Source: an uncultured Erythrobacter sp.
GTDB lineage: Bacteria; Pseudomonadota; Alphaproteobacteria; Sphingomonadales; Sphingomonadaceae
Reading direction: 5' to 3'
DNA: 64,000 nt
NCBI RefSeq assembly: GCF_947492365.1
Contig: NZ_CANLMB010000001.1
Span: 2,222,874-2,286,873 of the forward strand
The position numbers and the translations under genes are program-made. Of the stretch, positions 19,270-29,785 are shown piece after piece. Within the stretch, counting starts at the first letter, position 1; every line of letters begins with the position of its first letter. The notes under the pieces were generated by a model. The model had not been told where the DNA came from and ran no database searches. It worked only from the letters and a program-made list of their open reading frames with translations.

Positions 19270-20646
19270 ATGAAGAAAGAGCAGGCATTCAAGATTTTCG
19301 CCGCATCAAGCGCGGCGATCGCTTTGCAAGGCTGTGTCGCGGCGATTGTTCCGATTGCGGCTGGCGGGTTGATGACACAATCGCGCCCTGGCGAAACCGC
19401 CGATAGCCAAACGCAATCGGAGACAGCTGAAAGTGTTCCAGCGCAAGTCTCCACGGCAACCACTCCGACGCCAGCACCGGTTCCAGAACCCTCTCCGGAA
19501 GTTCAGGCTGCCATTGCAGAGAGCGCTGCCGAGGGCCAAGCAGAGGCCAATGTGGAGGTTGCACCAGAACCAGAGGTCGCACCACCCACTCCCGAAGCTG
19601 TGCCCGAGCCTGAGCCTCAGGCTCCTGCTATTGAAGAGGTAGCAGCCGCTGCCGAGCAAGAACCTGCCCAACCGACTCAAACTGAACCCGTCAGTGAAGC
19701 GCCCGCGCCAAGCGTTGTTGAAGCACCGACTACCACCGACCTGCCCGAAATCGCTTCCGAGTTTGACGAACCGGCGCCAGCGGCAACTGCTCCCGTTTTA
19801 GTAGCGTCACTGCCGGAAGAACCTGCTGAGAGCGCTCCTGAACCTGCACCGGTCCTGGTCGCCTCGCTACCCGAAGAGCCTGCGCCGCCCGCAGTTCCGG
19901 AAGTCGAAGCGGCGCCGGATCCGAGCGCCTCGGAGGAGACACCAACGAGGCTCGCGATGGCCGAAATTGAGACGCCGGTTGCTGAGCCTGTCGCGGCTCC
20001 AGCGCCCGCTCCGGCACCAGCCGCGCCGGAAGCGGCCCCATCCAGCGCGCCTATTCCGCGTTCACCCTCACCTTCACCCATCGTCGCAACCCTGTTCGAT
20101 CCGCTGGTGAGCTATGCAACCGCGCCAGAATTTGCAGCGGGTCAGGAAGGACGCACTTCCGCCATGCTGCGCGACCCGACGTCGCTGCGCCCGACCCGAG
20201 TCGATTGCGCTGGCGAAGTGCCCACCGTTCTGATCGACCTCGACCCGGAAGGCGAAGACCTCGACCTCTCTGGGCCTCTGAGCGCACCTTCGGCCTTGGG
20301 CGTGAAACTCGCCCAGATGCGCGCGCAGGGTATCGCGATTGCGTGGATTTCCCGCGAATCACGCGATGCCGAAGGAGCCGTGCGTGCTGCTCTAACTCGC
20401 TCGGGTCTAGATCTGTCCGGCGGCGATCAACTGCTGTTGATGGGCGATCCGGATGATCGCAAACAGACCTTGCGAGACGGGCTGGCCGGCACGTCCTGCC
20501 TCGTCGCAATTGCAGGCGATACACGCTCTGATTTTCATGAGCTGTTCGACTATCTTCTCAATCCCGATGATGCGTTTTCGCTTCAACCGATGATCGGCAA
20601 CGGATGGTTTATCATCCCCACGCCCCTTTTGCCCGAAAGGCCGTAA
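19270..20646 (+). CDS. Pro/Ala/Glu-rich lipoprotein with a C-terminal HAD-like domain
   Basis: The 458 residues start with a lipoprotein signal (lipobox ALQGC near residue 22). A roughly 250-residue disordered linker rich in Pro, Ala and Glu follows, with repeats such as [10 protein letters not shown] occurring twice. The C-terminal 170 residues look like a degenerate HAD acid-phosphatase fold: [11 protein letters not shown] (a D-x-D site), [10 protein letters not shown] as the motif II region, and [12 protein letters not shown]...[12 protein letters not shown] resembling the motif III/IV acidic cluster. It is inserted between scoA and scoB with gaps of eight and two bases, so it is surely co-transcribed. 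The function is unknown. Confidence 0.78.
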   Translation: MKKEQAFKIFAASSAAIALQGCVAAIVPIAAGGLMTQSRPGETADSQTQSETAESVPAQVSTATTPTPAPVPEPSPEVQAAIAESAAEGQAEANVEVAPEPEVAPPTPEAVPEPEPQAPAIEEVAAAAEQEPAQPTQTEPVSEAPAPSVVEAPTTTDLPEIASEFDEPAPAATAPVLVASLPEEPAESAPEPAPVLVASLPEEPAPPAVPEVEAAPDPSASEETPTRLAMAEIETPVAEPVAAPAPAPAPAAPEAAPSSAPIPRSPSPSPIVATLFDPLVSYATAPEFAAGQEGRTSAMLRDPTSLRPTRVDCAGEVPTVLIDLDPEGEDLDLSGPLSAPSALGVKLAQMRAQGIAIAWISRESRDAEGAVRAALTRSGLDLSGGDQLLLMGDPDDRKQTLRDGLAGTSCLVAIAGDTRSDFHELFDYLLNPDDAFSLQPMIGNGWFIIPTPLLPERP

Positions 20647-20648
20647 GC

Positions 20649-21311
20649 ATGACTGACCCCAAAGGCTGGACCCGCGACCAGATGGCCGCGCGCGCTGCGA
20701 AAGAGCTGGAGGATGGCTATTACGTCAATCTCGGCATCGGCATCCCGACGTTGGTCGCGAACCACATTCCTGCAGGCATGCTGGTGACGCTGCAAAGCGA
20801 GAACGGGATGCTAGGCATCGGCCCCTTCCCCTATGAGGGCGAAGAGGATCCCGACCTTATCAATGCTGGCAAGCAGACGATCAGCGAGCTGCCGCACAGC
20901 GCCTATTTCGACAGTGCAACCAGCTTTTCGATGATCCGCGGCGGGCATATCGACCTCACCGTGCTCGGCGCGATGGAAGTGGCTCAGAACGGCGACATCG
21001 CCAACTGGATGATCCCCGGCAAGATGATCAAGGGCATGGGCGGCGCGATGGACCTTGTCGCAGGCGTCAAGAAGATCATCGTCGTGATGGATCACACCGC
21101 CAAGGATGGTTCGCCAAAGTTCATTCCCGAATGCTCGCTCCCGCTGACAGGCGCTGGCGTGGTGGACATGATCATCACCAATCTCGGCGTGTTCCACCGC
21201 AAGGATCATGACAACCCGTTTCGCCTGATCGAACTGGCGCCGGGCGTGACCGAGGATGAGATCGCTGCGAGCACCTCGGCGCAATATGAAGTGGCGCTGG
21301 AAACGGCCTGA
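20649..21311 (+). CDS. scoB: 3-oxoacid CoA-transferase subunit B
   Basis: The ATG at 20649 is chosen because GAAAGG lies at 20635-20640 and the product then starts as the family does ([20 protein letters not shown]). Upstream in-frame starts would extend into the previous gene. The 220-residue beta subunit carries the catalytic glutamate E51 in [10 protein letters not shown], which forms the glutamyl-CoA intermediate. It starts two bases after the lipoprotein gene and is followed nine bases later by a CaiB-type CoA transferase. Confidence 0.96.
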   Translation: MTDPKGWTRDQMAARAAKELEDGYYVNLGIGIPTLVANHIPAGMLVTLQSENGMLGIGPFPYEGEEDPDLINAGKQTISELPHSAYFDSATSFSMIRGGHIDLTVLGAMEVAQNGDIANWMIPGKMIKGMGGAMDLVAGVKKIIVVMDHTAKDGSPKFIPECSLPLTGAGVVDMIITNLGVFHRKDHDNPFRLIELAPGVTEDEIAASTSAQYEVALETA

Positions 21312-21319
21312 GCTTCAGT

Positions 21320-22480
21320 ATGACCGCTATATGGCTGGATAAGCCCCGCAACCCGAACGCGCCGCTCGCAGGCATTCGCGTGCTCGAACTGGCGCGGGTG
21401 CTGGCGGGACCGTGGGCGGGGCAAATCCTCTCCGATCTTGGCGCAGACGTGATCAAGGTGGAGAGCCCCGAAGGCGACGGCACACGCGCATGGGGACCGC
21501 CTTGGGTGGAGCGGACAGATGCTGACGGCAAAACCCACCGCGAGGCCGCCTATTACCACGCGGCCAATCGGGGCAAGCGCAGCATTGTCGCGGATTTCGG
21601 CAATCCCGATGATCTTGAACGGGTGCGCGAGCTGGCGCGCGATGCCGACGTGTTGATCGAGAATTTCAAGACCGGTGGCCTTGCCAAATTCGGCCTCGAT
21701 TACGCGGCGCTCGGGCCGGCCAACCCCGCGCTCGTCTATTGCTCGATCACCGGTTTCGGGCAGACCGGCCCGCGCGCGAAAGAGGCTGGGTACGACTTCG
21801 TCATTCAGGGCATGAGCGGCTTTATGTCGATCACTGGCGAGCCCGACAGCGTGCCGGTCAAGATGGGCATATCGATCTCTGACCTCACAACCGGTGTCTA
21901 TTCGGCCAATGCCATACAGGCTGCGCTGATCCAACGCGGGCGCACGGGCAAAGGGCAGCATGTCGATATGTCGCTGCTCGATTGTTCGGTGGCGCTTCTG
22001 GCCAATCAGGCGAGTTACCACTTCACCACTGGCGAGAACCCGCCGCGAATGGGCAATGCTCATGCGCAGGTTGCGCCCTATGGCGTGTTTCCGGTGACAG
22101 ACGGCCATGTGATCCTCGCGCCAGCGAATGATCGCCTGTTTGTGAAGATGGTGGAGATGCTCGACCGCGCGGACCTGACATCGGACCCCCGCTTTGCCAG
22201 CAATGCCGGCCGGGTTGAAAATGCCGCCGCGCTGGATGCAGAGATTGCCAAGACGACCTCAGTCTGGACCAAGGCTGCATTGCTTAAAGCTTGTGCTGCA
22301 CACGGTGTCCCGGCAGGGCCGATCAACAATCTCGACGAGGTGTTTGCCGACCCTCAAGTACTCGCGCGCGGACTGCGTGTGGATTTGGGCGGAATGCCGG
22401 GTGTGCGCAGCCCCTTCACCTTTTCCGATGCGGAGCTTGCACTCGACCGCCCCTCCCCAATGCTGGGCGAAGACGGCTAG
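21320..22480 (+). CDS. CaiB/BaiF family (class III) acyl-CoA transferase
   Basis: The 386-residue protein matches family III CoA transferases: LAGIRVLELARVLAGPWAGQILSDLGADVIKVE at the N-terminus, a conserved central GFGQTGPRAKEAGYDFVIQG, and LTTGVYSANAIQAALIQRGRTGKGQHVDMSLLD. These enzymes move CoA between carboxylic acids. The substrate is unknown, but the operon with scoA/scoB suggests organic-acid catabolism. The last four bases overlap the convergent DUF418 gene. Confidence 0.92.
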   Translation: MTAIWLDKPRNPNAPLAGIRVLELARVLAGPWAGQILSDLGADVIKVESPEGDGTRAWGPPWVERTDADGKTHREAAYYHAANRGKRSIVADFGNPDDLERVRELARDADVLIENFKTGGLAKFGLDYAALGPANPALVYCSITGFGQTGPRAKEAGYDFVIQGMSGFMSITGEPDSVPVKMGISISDLTTGVYSANAIQAALIQRGRTGKGQHVDMSLLDCSVALLANQASYHFTTGENPPRMGNAHAQVAPYGVFPVTDGHVILAPANDRLFVKMVEMLDRADLTSDPRFASNAGRVENAAALDAEIAKTTSVWTKAALLKACAAHGVPAGPINNLDEVFADPQVLARGLRVDLGGMPGVRSPFTFSDAELALDRPSPMLGEDG

Positions 22481-23670
22481 GAAAGCAGCCGCGTCATCGC
22501 CCGCCAGAGCCGTTCGAACGGTCCTTGCGAGAACTGGCTCAGCCAGAGCGGCGACCAGATCAGCATTGCGGCTATCGGGACAAAGCCGAACGCAAGCGCG
22601 GTGCTGCGGCTCAATTCTCCAAACAGGCCCAACCCCCAACTGGCGAAGAGTGCGGCGAGGACCAGCGAGCTCAACAGATAGTTGGTGAGCGCCATTCTGC
22701 CGACCTTTGACAGCGCCTGTGTAATCGCTCCACCTGAAGTGAAAAAAGCGATCCCCAGCGCCGCATAGGCAAGGCCCAACAATGTATCGAAGGGCGCGGA
22801 GAGGACCAGTCCGGCCGCTCCGGCAAGCGCTCCGGGAAAGCCGTTGGTCGCGGTCCAGTTGGCCAGCACCAACAAAGCTGGAACTGCGATAACAGCGCAA
22901 ATCGCTGCCAGCCTTTGCAGCCGGAAGGTTCGCCATTCGCGCGCCAGCATCCGGTCTTTCCACATGGCCATGCCAAGGGCGATGCCAGCAAGGTTCAGCG
23001 GCACCGCGAGGAGGAGAATGCGCAGCTGTTGCGGCAATTCAGCCGCGCGCCTTACGGCCCGCTCGACCAATCCCTCCCGCCCCTGTTCGAGCGCGGCGCG
23101 GATAGCCGGTTCATTGGTTCCGAAACTCCGCTCTGCGAACAGCGCGGCATCTGTGCCAGTCCGGCCCGCGTAGAAATCCACCACCGCACCGCCGAATGCC
23201 ACGATCCCGCCGCCCACATGCACCGCAACCAGTCCAATCGCGATAGCATAGAGCGCGCGGTGGCTCAGATGCGCGAGCAGGGGCAGAGCCAAGCCGCACA
23301 GGGCATAGACGCGCAGGATATCGTTGCTCGCAAGCAGGATGGAATGCGCGACACCGATCAGGAACAGCACCCCCATACGCGCGAAATGGGCTCGCCATGG
23401 TTTTTCGCCTGACCGTTCAATCAGGATCAGGCACCCAGCGCCGAACAGGATCGCAAACAGAGTGCGAAACTTGTCTTCCACAAAGACAAAGCTCGCGGTC
23501 CAGACGAGGCGGTCAAGCTGCGTCTCCATCCCCCATGCGGCCGGATTGTAATAGGCCTGCGAAGGCAACGCGAAGGCATAGACGTTCATCAGCACAATGC
23601 CGATCACCGCCAGTCCGCGCAAAGCGTCCAGCTCGATGATGCGGCTTTGAGGATGATCGAGCGTCACCAT
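22477..23670 (-). CDS. DUF418 family polytopic membrane protein
   Basis: The 397-residue inner-membrane protein has about ten hydrophobic helices. It opens with RIIELDALRGLAVIGIVLMNV, the typical DUF418/YeiB beginning, and has the FRTLFAILFGAGCLILIER segment. Members resemble acyltransferase-3 membrane enzymes but no activity has been established. It lies 18 bases downstream of metK on the same strand. Confidence 0.88.
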   Translation of the reverse strand: MVTLDHPQSRIIELDALRGLAVIGIVLMNVYAFALPSQAYYNPAAWGMETQLDRLVWTASFVFVEDKFRTLFAILFGAGCLILIERSGEKPWRAHFARMGVLFLIGVAHSILLASNDILRVYALCGLALPLLAHLSHRALYAIAIGLVAVHVGGGIVAFGGAVVDFYAGRTGTDAALFAERSFGTNEPAIRAALEQGREGLVERAVRRAAELPQQLRILLLAVPLNLAGIALGMAMWKDRMLAREWRTFRLQRLAAICAVIAVPALLVLANWTATNGFPGALAGAAGLVLSAPFDTLLGLAYAALGIAFFTSGGAITQALSKVGRMALTNYLLSSLVLAALFASWGLGLFGELSRSTALAFGFVPIAAMLIWSPLWLSQFSQGPFERLWRAMTRLLS

Positions 23671-23688
23671 TTGCGACGCCTTATCATG

Positions 23689-24936
23689 TCAGGCGATAGC
23701 TGCCTTCAATTCTTCGACCAAATCCGTGCGCTCCCACGGGAAGAAATCGCCGTCGGCGGTCCGGCCAAAGTGACCATAGGCCGCGCTCTTGCGATAGATC
23801 GGCTTGTTAAGGCCGAGATGCGTGCGGATGCCGCGCGGGGTCAATCCGCCAAGTTTGCCGATTGAGGCAATCGCTTGTTCAAGCCCTGCATCGGTTACGC
23901 CTTCGGCAGCGGTGCCATGGGTGTCGACATAGAGCGAGAGCGGCTCGCTGACACCGATAGCGTAGGCGATCTGGATGGTGCAGCGCGTGGCGAGGCCAGC
24001 GGCCACGACATTCTTGGCGAGGTAGCGCGTGATATAGGCCGCGCTGCGATCAACCTTGGTCGGGTCTTTGCCGCTGAACGCGCCGCCGCCATGGGGCGAT
24101 GCGCCGCCATAGGTATCCACGATGATCTTGCGGCCCGTCAGGCCAGCGTCACCGTCAGGCCCGCCAATGACAAAGCTGCCGGTGGGGTTGATGTGCCACT
24201 GTGTCTCTTGCGAGATGAAGCCGTCTGGCAGGATGCCTGCCACCACGCCTTTGACGTAGTTGTGCAGCTCGGCTTCTTTCTCGCCATCGTCATAGCCTTC
24301 TGCGTGCTGGGTCGAAACGACCAGAGCGGTGCAGGCCACCGGCTTGCCGTCCTTGTAGCGCAGGGTCACCTGGCTCTTGGCATCGGGTTCAAGAAAAGGC
24401 GCTTTGCCCGAATGGCGATCCTCAGCCATTTGCGCGAGAATCTTGTGACTGTAGTCGAGGGTCGCCGGCATCAGGTCTGGCGTTTCGTCGCAGGCAAAGC
24501 CGAACATGATGCCCTGATCACCCGCGCCCTCATCCTTGTTCGAGCCTTCCGCGCCCGCATCAACGCCTTGCGCAATGTGAGCCGACTGACCGTGAAGGTG
24601 ATTTTCGAAGGTCAGCGTCTTCCAGTGAAAGCCGTCCTGCTCATAGCCGATATCGCGCACGGTCAAGCGCACCGCTTGCTCGATCTCTTCTTTCGCGCCC
24701 GGAGCCCAGCCGCCATTGACGGCCCACTCTTCGTTGTTTTCGTCATACATCGGCGCGCAGCGGATTTCGCCGGAAAGGATTACGCGCTGGGTTGTCGTCA
24801 TCGTCTCGCAAGCGACACGCGCTTCGGAGTCTTTCGACAGCATCAGATCGACAATCGCATCTGAAATCTGGTCGGAAACCTTGTCGGGATGCCCTTCGGA
24901 AACGCTTTCGGAAGTGAAGAGATAGTCGTTACGCAT
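23689..24936 (-). CDS. metK: S-adenosylmethionine synthetase
   Basis: This 415-residue cytosolic enzyme makes S-adenosylmethionine from methionine and ATP. It shows the family signatures [22 protein letters not shown] (N-terminus), [12 protein letters not shown] (near 135) and [19 protein letters not shown] (near 290). The spacing to lnt upstream is 82 bases and contains two overlapping inverted repeats that could be an operator (24973-25001). Confidence 0.98.
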   Translation of the reverse strand: MRNDYLFTSESVSEGHPDKVSDQISDAIVDLMLSKDSEARVACETMTTTQRVILSGEIRCAPMYDENNEEWAVNGGWAPGAKEEIEQAVRLTVRDIGYEQDGFHWKTLTFENHLHGQSAHIAQGVDAGAEGSNKDEGAGDQGIMFGFACDETPDLMPATLDYSHKILAQMAEDRHSGKAPFLEPDAKSQVTLRYKDGKPVACTALVVSTQHAEGYDDGEKEAELHNYVKGVVAGILPDGFISQETQWHINPTGSFVIGGPDGDAGLTGRKIIVDTYGGASPHGGGAFSGKDPTKVDRSAAYITRYLAKNVVAAGLATRCTIQIAYAIGVSEPLSLYVDTHGTAAEGVTDAGLEQAIASIGKLGGLTPRGIRTHLGLNKPIYRKSAAYGHFGRTADGDFFPWERTDLVEELKAAIA

Positions 24937-24972
24937 GTCGTCTCCGGAGCTTTCGCTGTCTAATGGCTGGCG

Positions 24973-25001
24973 TCCTTATTTAGACATAAGGAAACCTTTA
25001 T
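24973..25001 (-). promoter_or_regulatory. Overlapping inverted repeats upstream of metK
   Basis: TCCTTAT-N6-ATAAGGA (24973-24992) is a perfect 7-base dyad, and ATAAGG-AAA-CCTTTAT (24986-25001) overlaps it. They lie 37-65 bases before the metK start. Dyads of the ATAAAG...CTTTAT type are reminiscent of operators for ArsR-family SahR/SamR regulators of methionine genes. That identification rests on resemblance only. Confidence 0.4.
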
Positions 25002-25018
25002 ATCTGTCAGCTTGCGCC

Positions 25019-26680
25019 CTAGCCGCGCTCGCTTCGCAGCGCAAGCAATCTCGGTAGGCCGAGACCCAGAAGCGCTAGCAATGCAGCCCATGCGAGTGGC
25101 AATGCGTTGCCCCATCGCGCAAACAAGGTGGGCGGCTTGGCTGCGGGTATGACGCCTTCGAGTTTATCGGCCTCGCCGGTTGCAATGCTCCCCTGCACGA
25201 CCCCATCCGCATCAATTACCGCGCTGATCCCGGTGGTGGTCGAACGCAGGACCGGCAGGCCCTCCTCGATCGCACGCATGCGTGCCTGCGCCAGATGCTG
25301 CGGAGGACCCCAAGTCCCGAACCAGCCATCATTGGACGGGTTGAAGAGATAATCCGGGCGGTTGCCGCGATCCACGACCTGACCCGAAAAGACGATCTCG
25401 TAGCAAATCTGGATGCCAGCCCGCCCATGCTCGCCAAGATCGAGCGTCTGCGGACCGGGGCCGGGATCGTAGGGGATACCGCCAGCGGTAAGACGCGAAA
25501 GCCCTAGCGGCTCGAGCAGCCATTCCATTGGCAGATACTCGCCATAGGGTACCAGATGCGACTTGGCATAATGGTGGGTGATCTCGCCTTCACCATTCAG
25601 CCCGAGCACTGAGTTGCGCGCGGTGACAGCACCCAGGGTGCCATTAGCGCGCTCTCCGATGTTGAGGTTTACGACACCCAGCAGGAGCGTAGAGTCTGAC
25701 CCGATCACCGTCCCGATGCGCTCACGCGCGACCTGCGGATCAAACCCGTAGGTTGTCAGCTCGTAATACCGCTCCGGATAGCCATCCTCGAGAAAGTAGG
25801 GGATCGAGCTTTCGGGCCACAGGACTAAACGCGATTGGTCGCGGTTTTCCATTGTCAGGCTCGCGGTGCGCAGGAACTGCTCTTCGAATTTCGAGCCGTC
25901 ATTGATCTCGCCCTGCGGGATCAGTGGCTGGATCAGGGTGTAGCGAATGCTGCCACCGGAATCCCGACCCTGGTTCAACGTCATTGCCAGCGCGATGAGC
26001 GCAGCAAAGATCGGGAGCGAAAGAAGCCACCAGCGCCCTCTGTTGGCGAAGGCCCACAGCAGGCCAGCGATTATAATAGCCAGTCCGGAAAGCGCGTAGG
26101 TGCCAAGCCATGGCAACAGGCTCGCAATCCCCGGCACGTCCCAACCGCCCAGCAGCATCAGCCCGAGCGGAGGCCAAGGATAGCCGGTGAAAACCCAGCT
26201 GCGCAGCCATTCGGTTACGATCCATGCGCTGGCAAACAATGCGCCAAAGGCAAGCGGCGGCAGTTTGCGGCCTGTCAGATGCGCGGCCAGCGCCGCCAGC
26301 GCTGGATAGACTGCCAGATAGATGCAGAGCAGCGGCACCGCAGCCCAGCCCAGCATCGCCGGCATTTCGGCCTGATAGGTAAAGGCGGTTGCGATCCAGT
26401 TATTGGCGAGCGTGAGATGCGCCCAGCCAAACACCCAGCCGCTCCACAGTGCCGTTCGCCAATTGGGCGCCCTGTGCAGGTGCGCGACAAACAGGGCTAG
26501 CGCAGGAAGCGAGATCCACCAGGCGTGAAGCGGGGGGTATCCGCATGCGGCAAGCAGCCCAAGCAGCAGCGAGGTCAGGCCGGGCCGCGTCTGCGCAATT
26601 GTGGCCACTTGCCCTATGCGCAGGGTCAGGACACCGGCGACCGCGACACCGGATTCTGCTTCGACCGTTTCATTTGCCAT
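25019..26680 (-). CDS. lnt: Apolipoprotein N-acyltransferase
   Basis: The 553-residue inner-membrane enzyme adds the third acyl chain to lipoproteins. Several membrane helices occupy residues 1-230, followed by a nitrilase-type domain. The catalytic triad is visible: Glu in LVLWPESSIPYF (near 288), Lys in HHYAKSHLVPYGEYLP (near 370) and Cys in IQICYEIVFSG (near 424). It lies between the DUF4167 gene and metK on the same strand. The many lipoproteins in this window are its likely clients. Confidence 0.97.
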   Translation of the reverse strand: MANETVEAESGVAVAGVLTLRIGQVATIAQTRPGLTSLLLGLLAACGYPPLHAWWISLPALALFVAHLHRAPNWRTALWSGWVFGWAHLTLANNWIATAFTYQAEMPAMLGWAAVPLLCIYLAVYPALAALAAHLTGRKLPPLAFGALFASAWIVTEWLRSWVFTGYPWPPLGLMLLGGWDVPGIASLLPWLGTYALSGLAIIIAGLLWAFANRGRWWLLSLPIFAALIALAMTLNQGRDSGGSIRYTLIQPLIPQGEINDGSKFEEQFLRTASLTMENRDQSRLVLWPESSIPYFLEDGYPERYYELTTYGFDPQVARERIGTVIGSDSTLLLGVVNLNIGERANGTLGAVTARNSVLGLNGEGEITHHYAKSHLVPYGEYLPMEWLLEPLGLSRLTAGGIPYDPGPGPQTLDLGEHGRAGIQICYEIVFSGQVVDRGNRPDYLFNPSNDGWFGTWGPPQHLAQARMRAIEEGLPVLRSTTTGISAVIDADGVVQGSIATGEADKLEGVIPAAKPPTLFARWGNALPLAWAALLALLGLGLPRLLALRSERG

Positions 26681-26718
26681 CGGTCCGGTCCTTCATCAGC
26701 CCGTGTCAGGCTTGCTGA

Positions 26719-27366
26719 CTAGCCAACCGTTTCGAGATTGTCGTCGGAATCCGGAGTCTTGGGACTGTCATCACCGCCAATTGCAGGTGGCAAAACAGAC
26801 GAGTCGATCTCGCCTGATCCCGCTGCGTCGCTATCGCTGCGTGAGCGGCTGTTGCTGCGCGGCTTACGGCGGGGCTTTTCGCCCTGATCGTCCGCATCTG
26901 CCTTGCGCGGGCGCCGACGGGGCTTCGCAGGCTCTTCGCCAGCATCTGCGGTTTCACCTTCGACACCAGCTTCGCCTTCCGATGCAGGCGCATTGTCCTG
27001 ATCATCGCGGCGCCCGCGTGGGCGGCGATTGTTGTTCTTGCGGCGATTGTCGCCGTCTTCATCATCGCCTTCATCGCCTGATTGACCGCGATCCGGGCCG
27101 CGATCGTCGCCGCGCTTGGCCCGAGCTTCGTCCTGACGCGCCTTATTGTCGGCGATTACACGGAAATAGTGGTCCGCAAATTGCAGGTAATATTCGGCCT
27201 GAACCCTGTCACCATTGTGCTGAGCGTCCTGGGCAAGCTTCTTGTACTTGTCGAGGAGTTGCGGCGCATTGCCGCGAGCGCGGCTGTCGATCCGGTTCTG
27301 GTTGTTGCCGCCGCCTTGCTGGCGATTTCCGCGACCGCGGCGACGATTATTGCGATTGTTATTCAA
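26719..27366 (-). CDS. DUF4167 domain protein, Asn/Arg/Asp-rich
   Basis: The conserved DUF4167 core (APQLLDKYKKLAQDAQHNGDRVQAEYYLQFADHYFRV) is followed by a long, highly charged disordered tail of Asp, Arg, Asn and Gly. The N-terminal NNNRNNRRRGRGNRQQ stretch suggests nucleic-acid contact. I prefer the TTG at 27366, with GAGGA ten bases upstream, because family members begin MNNNR. A TTG at 27393 would add nine residues. The prfA-prmC-DUF4167 order is common in alphaproteobacteria. The function is unproven. Confidence 0.82.
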   Translation of the reverse strand: MNNNRNNRRRGRGNRQQGGGNNQNRIDSRARGNAPQLLDKYKKLAQDAQHNGDRVQAEYYLQFADHYFRVIADNKARQDEARAKRGDDRGPDRGQSGDEGDDEDGDNRRKNNNRRPRGRRDDQDNAPASEGEAGVEGETADAGEEPAKPRRRPRKADADDQGEKPRRKPRSNSRSRSDSDAAGSGEIDSSVLPPAIGGDDSPKTPDSDDNLETVG

Positions 27367-27636
27367 AGGAGAATTGTCCTCATCCGTGGCCAAAGCGCGT
27401 TTTCAATCGGTGCGCTCATCCAGCCCATTGACTCCGTTATTCGGGTCTCTCTCAGACCCTGCCTGCGAAATTGCAAACATATCCGTCCAGCACAGACCAA
27501 GGGTGTGACCCACTCGGCCAAATCAGATGGAAGTTCGGAGCTGACCTTACCGAACAAACATCCAAGGGAGGTTCGACAGGTCTGATTCGGAGGTAGCGAG
27601 CCGAAATGGTTTTGCCAACCCCTGCAAGTGTTTTGA

Positions 27637-28461
27637 CTAGTGAAGAACCAGCGCGCGTGGCCTTTTTGCCAGATCATGGCGGATTTCGACCGTGAATCCG
27701 TGTGCGCGCGCGATTTGCATGACGGCCTCGGCCTGATCGGAACCGATTTCGAGGATGGCGGTGCCGTCTTCACGCATCAATCCGCGAAGTTGTGGGACGA
27801 GTGCCCGGTAGTCATCCAAGCCCTCTGGTCCGGCAAACAGCGCTTCTGCAGGTTCGAAATCGCGCACTTGCGGATCGAGCGCGGCATCCTCTTCGACATA
27901 GGGCGGGTTGCACAGGATAAGGTCGAATTGACCGAGGCCGTCCGACCAGCCCGCCTGTCGCCAATCGCCACTTTGGAACTGCGCTTTATCCTCGTCCAGA
28001 CCGAGCGCCCGCGCATTGGCTATCGCCATTTCAAGCGCGCTTGGTGAGGCGTCGATACCCACGCCCATCGCCTCTGGCAGCTCGAGCAGCGCGGTAACGA
28101 GCAAGGCCCCTGAACCCGTGCCAAGGTCGAGAATGCGCCCGGCATCCGGCGCAAGTTCCAGCGCCGCTTCGATCAGCGTCTCACTGTCTCCTCGAGGGAT
28201 CAGGACGTCGCGCGAGACCTTGAACGGGCGGCAGTAGAACTCCTGAATGCCGGTTATGTGCGCGACCGGTTCGTGTGCGACACGGCGCTCGAACAGAGCT
28301 GCAAATGCCTCTGGCGCAGGATCAGTCATATGCCGGATCAGCATGTCGGAGCGGCTCGCCCGGAGTGCATGCGCCATCAGCAATTCGGCATCGAGCCGAG
28401 CTGTGTCGCTGACGGCGGCGAGGCGGGACGCGGCTTCGCGGATCGCGTCGCCAACGCTCAT
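27637..28461 (-). CDS. prmC: Peptide chain release factor N5-glutamine methyltransferase
   Basis: The 274-residue SAM-dependent enzyme has the glycine-rich SAM site [18 protein letters not shown] (near 115) and the NPPYV catalytic motif (near 183) that positions the glutamine amide. It methylates the GGQ glutamine of release factors. The ATG overlaps the prfA stop by four bases, so enzyme and substrate genes are translationally coupled. Confidence 0.96.
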   Translation of the reverse strand: MSVGDAIREAASRLAAVSDTARLDAELLMAHALRASRSDMLIRHMTDPAPEAFAALFERRVAHEPVAHITGIQEFYCRPFKVSRDVLIPRGDSETLIEAALELAPDAGRILDLGTGSGALLVTALLELPEAMGVGIDASPSALEMAIANARALGLDEDKAQFQSGDWRQAGWSDGLGQFDLILCNPPYVEEDAALDPQVRDFEPAEALFAGPEGLDDYRALVPQLRGLMREDGTAILEIGSDQAEAVMQIARAHGFTVEIRHDLAKRPRALVLH

Positions 28462-29525
28462 TCAGACAGCGCCGCCAGCCGCTTGCCCTCATCTTCGGAG
28501 ATCAGCGCGCTCACAAGCTCCGCCAGACCCGGCCCCGCAAGCACTTCCTCAAGCTTGTGCAGCGTCAGCCCGATGCGGTGATCGGTCACGCGGCCTTGGG
28601 GGAAGTTGTAGGTGCGAATGCGCTCCGACCGGTCGCCGCTGCCGACCATCGCCTTGCGTGCTTCGGCCTCGGCGCCCTGCGCTTCGTCGCGGGTCTTCTC
28701 GAACAGCCGCGCGCGCAGCACCTGCATCGCCTTTTCGCGGTTCTTGTGCTGACTGCGTCCGTCCTGACAGGTCACCACCAACCCCGAGGGCTCGTGCGTG
28801 ATCCGGATGGCGCTGTCGGTCGTGTTGACGTGCTGGCCGCCAGCGCCCGAGGCGCGATAGGTGTCGATCTTGAGATCACCCGGATCGATCTGGACATCGA
28901 CATCATCGGGCTCGGGCAGCACAGCCACAGTCGCCGCAGAGGTGTGGATACGCCCGCCGCTTTCGGTGACTGGCACCCGCTGCACACGGTGGACGCCGCT
29001 TTCGAACTTGAGCTTGGCGAAGACGCCGCTGCCGGTGACATTGGCGACGATCTCCTTGAAGCCGCCGACTTCCGAAGCGCTCATGCTGACCGGCTCGACC
29101 TTCCAGCCCTGTTCGGCGGCGAAGCGCTCATACATGCGGTAGAGATCACCCGCGAACAGCGCCGCTTCGTCCCCGCCAGTGCCTGCGCGGATCTCGAGCA
29201 TGGCAGGCTTGCTATCCGCCGCATCGCGCGGGAGCAGCGCGACGGCAAGCGCTCGCTCTTTCTCGGGAAGGTTCTCGCGGATCTGTGCAAGCTCCTCCTC
29301 AGCCATCGCCTTCATCTCGGAGTCGCCGAGCATCTCCTCCAGCCCCTCTATCTCCCCGCGCATGGCCTTCACATCCGCGGCGATCCTGGCGACCGGCTCC
29401 AGCTCGGCATAGTCGCGGCTCGCCTGCACGAAGGCGTCGCCCTCGAGCGTGCCAGAGGCCATCCGCGCTTCGAGCTCGGCGAAGCGGTTGGCGATCTGGT
29501 CAAGGCGTTCGAGTGGGATTTGCAC
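28458..29525 (-). CDS. prfA: Peptide chain release factor 1
   Basis: The 355-residue protein has the RF1 layout: a coiled N-terminal domain, a tripeptide codon-recognition region, and the hydrolysis motif [15 protein letters not shown] (GGQ near 228). Its C-terminal [23 protein letters not shown] is also typical. It releases chains at UAA and UAG. The start codon is GTG. It is coupled to prmC. Confidence 0.97.
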   Translation of the reverse strand: MQIPLERLDQIANRFAELEARMASGTLEGDAFVQASRDYAELEPVARIAADVKAMRGEIEGLEEMLGDSEMKAMAEEELAQIRENLPEKERALAVALLPRDAADSKPAMLEIRAGTGGDEAALFAGDLYRMYERFAAEQGWKVEPVSMSASEVGGFKEIVANVTGSGVFAKLKFESGVHRVQRVPVTESGGRIHTSAATVAVLPEPDDVDVQIDPGDLKIDTYRASGAGGQHVNTTDSAIRITHEPSGLVVTCQDGRSQHKNREKAMQVLRARLFEKTRDEAQGAEAEARKAMVGSGDRSERIRTYNFPQGRVTDHRIGLTLHKLEEVLAGPGLAELVSALISEDEGKRLAALSE

Positions 29526-29677
29526 GTGGGTTCAGGCTCGGTTGGCTGGGGGTTGGATCAGAGACATGGACCGCATGTTACACGGTCCAGCGTGAGAAAT
29601 AGTGGGGTGGAAATTCGGCTTGGTCATCGTGCGGTCTAGTAGCGCCGATTGGCATGAGTAGGAAAGCGTTCTTCCTT

Positions 29678-29774
29678 CGTCATCCCGGCCCCGGATGCAT
29701 AAGCTCGCCGGGATCCCGCTTCTTTTAGCTCTGTGCCGGAAGAAGCTGGACCCCGGATCAAGTCCGTGGTGACG
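29678..29774. repeat. Dispersed palindromic intergenic repeat of the alphaproteobacterial GTCATCCCGG type
   Basis: CGTCATCCCGG at the left end and CCGTGGTGACG at the right end frame an imperfect dyad. Inner arms CGGGATCCCGCTTCTT and AAGAAGCTGGACCCCG pair across a short loop. This resembles the short palindromic repeats scattered between genes in many alphaproteobacteria. It sits in the 260-base gap between hisS and prfA. Only one copy is in this window. Confidence 0.6.
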
Positions 29775-29785
29775 CGATGGGGTGG

